Both the position numbers and the translations under genes were made by a program. A stretch of DNA of 6,169 nt from Candidatus Heimdallarchaeota archaeon (GTDB taxonomy: Archaea > Asgardarchaeota > Heimdallarchaeia > Heimdallarchaeales > Kariarchaeaceae). Of the stretch, positions 6,161 through 6,169 are shown piece by piece; position 1 is the first letter of the stretch; every line of letters begins with the position of its first letter. The stretch is taken from positions 1 to 6,169 of the forward strand of contig DAOUUM010000189.1 in assembly GCA_030668165.1 (NCBI GenBank), given 5' to 3'. The notes beneath the pieces were generated by a model. It was not told the DNA's origin. It searched no databases and was given only the letters and a program-made list of their open reading frames with translations.

Positions 6161-6169
6161 TCGATGGAA

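Noticed and set aside
6164..6169. ATG GAA just after the LRR gene stop as a start of a next gene
   Set aside because: Only two codons are visible and there is no clear Shine-Dalgarno; nothing supports a gene, though one could begin here.

Overview
The window most likely comes from an AT-rich archaeon. The signs are TATA-like boxes about 28 bases upstream of non-ATG starts, GGTGA Shine-Dalgarno matches, no bacterial -35/-10 promoters, and a long cytoplasmic protein with eukaryote-style leucine-rich repeats (LRRs). An Asgard archaeon (Heimdall- or Loki-like) is my best guess. That is inference from style, because no marker gene is present. All four protein genes lie on the + strand.

Bases 1-1297 hold a membrane-anchored protein of unrecognised family: two transmembrane helices near the N-terminus, a helical middle, a predicted beta-sandwich and a hydrophobic C-terminal tail. 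Its reading frame is open to the left window edge, so the true start may lie outside. Bases 1359-3205 hold a compact two-gene ABC system of the MacB/FtsX/LolD type. It has a four-helix permease with one large external domain and an ATPase whose ribosome binding site overlaps the permease stop codon. The permease probably has its own promoter in the 61-base gap.

Bases 3206-3463 are a 258-base AT-rich gap with a small inverted repeat and five TATAC motifs, likely a terminator-plus-promoter region. Bases 3464-6160 encode an 898-residue LRR protein without signal peptide or membrane helix, probably a cytoplasmic protein-protein interaction scaffold. It has an unrecognised N-terminal region of about 250 residues, a first LRR array with a strict 24-residue period and a phenylalanine spine, a non-LRR island, a second LRR array with a strict 23-residue period, and a C-terminal segment resembling the island.

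The ABC pair clearly works together. Nothing in the sequence ties the first gene or the LRR gene to it functionally. The LRR gene is lower in G+C where sampled and sits behind its own intergenic region, so it is probably a separate unit. The points most worth a second look are the LRR protein's two-register architecture with duplicated island, and its unclear start (GTG, ATA, or an upstream ATG separated only by an A8 homopolymer).
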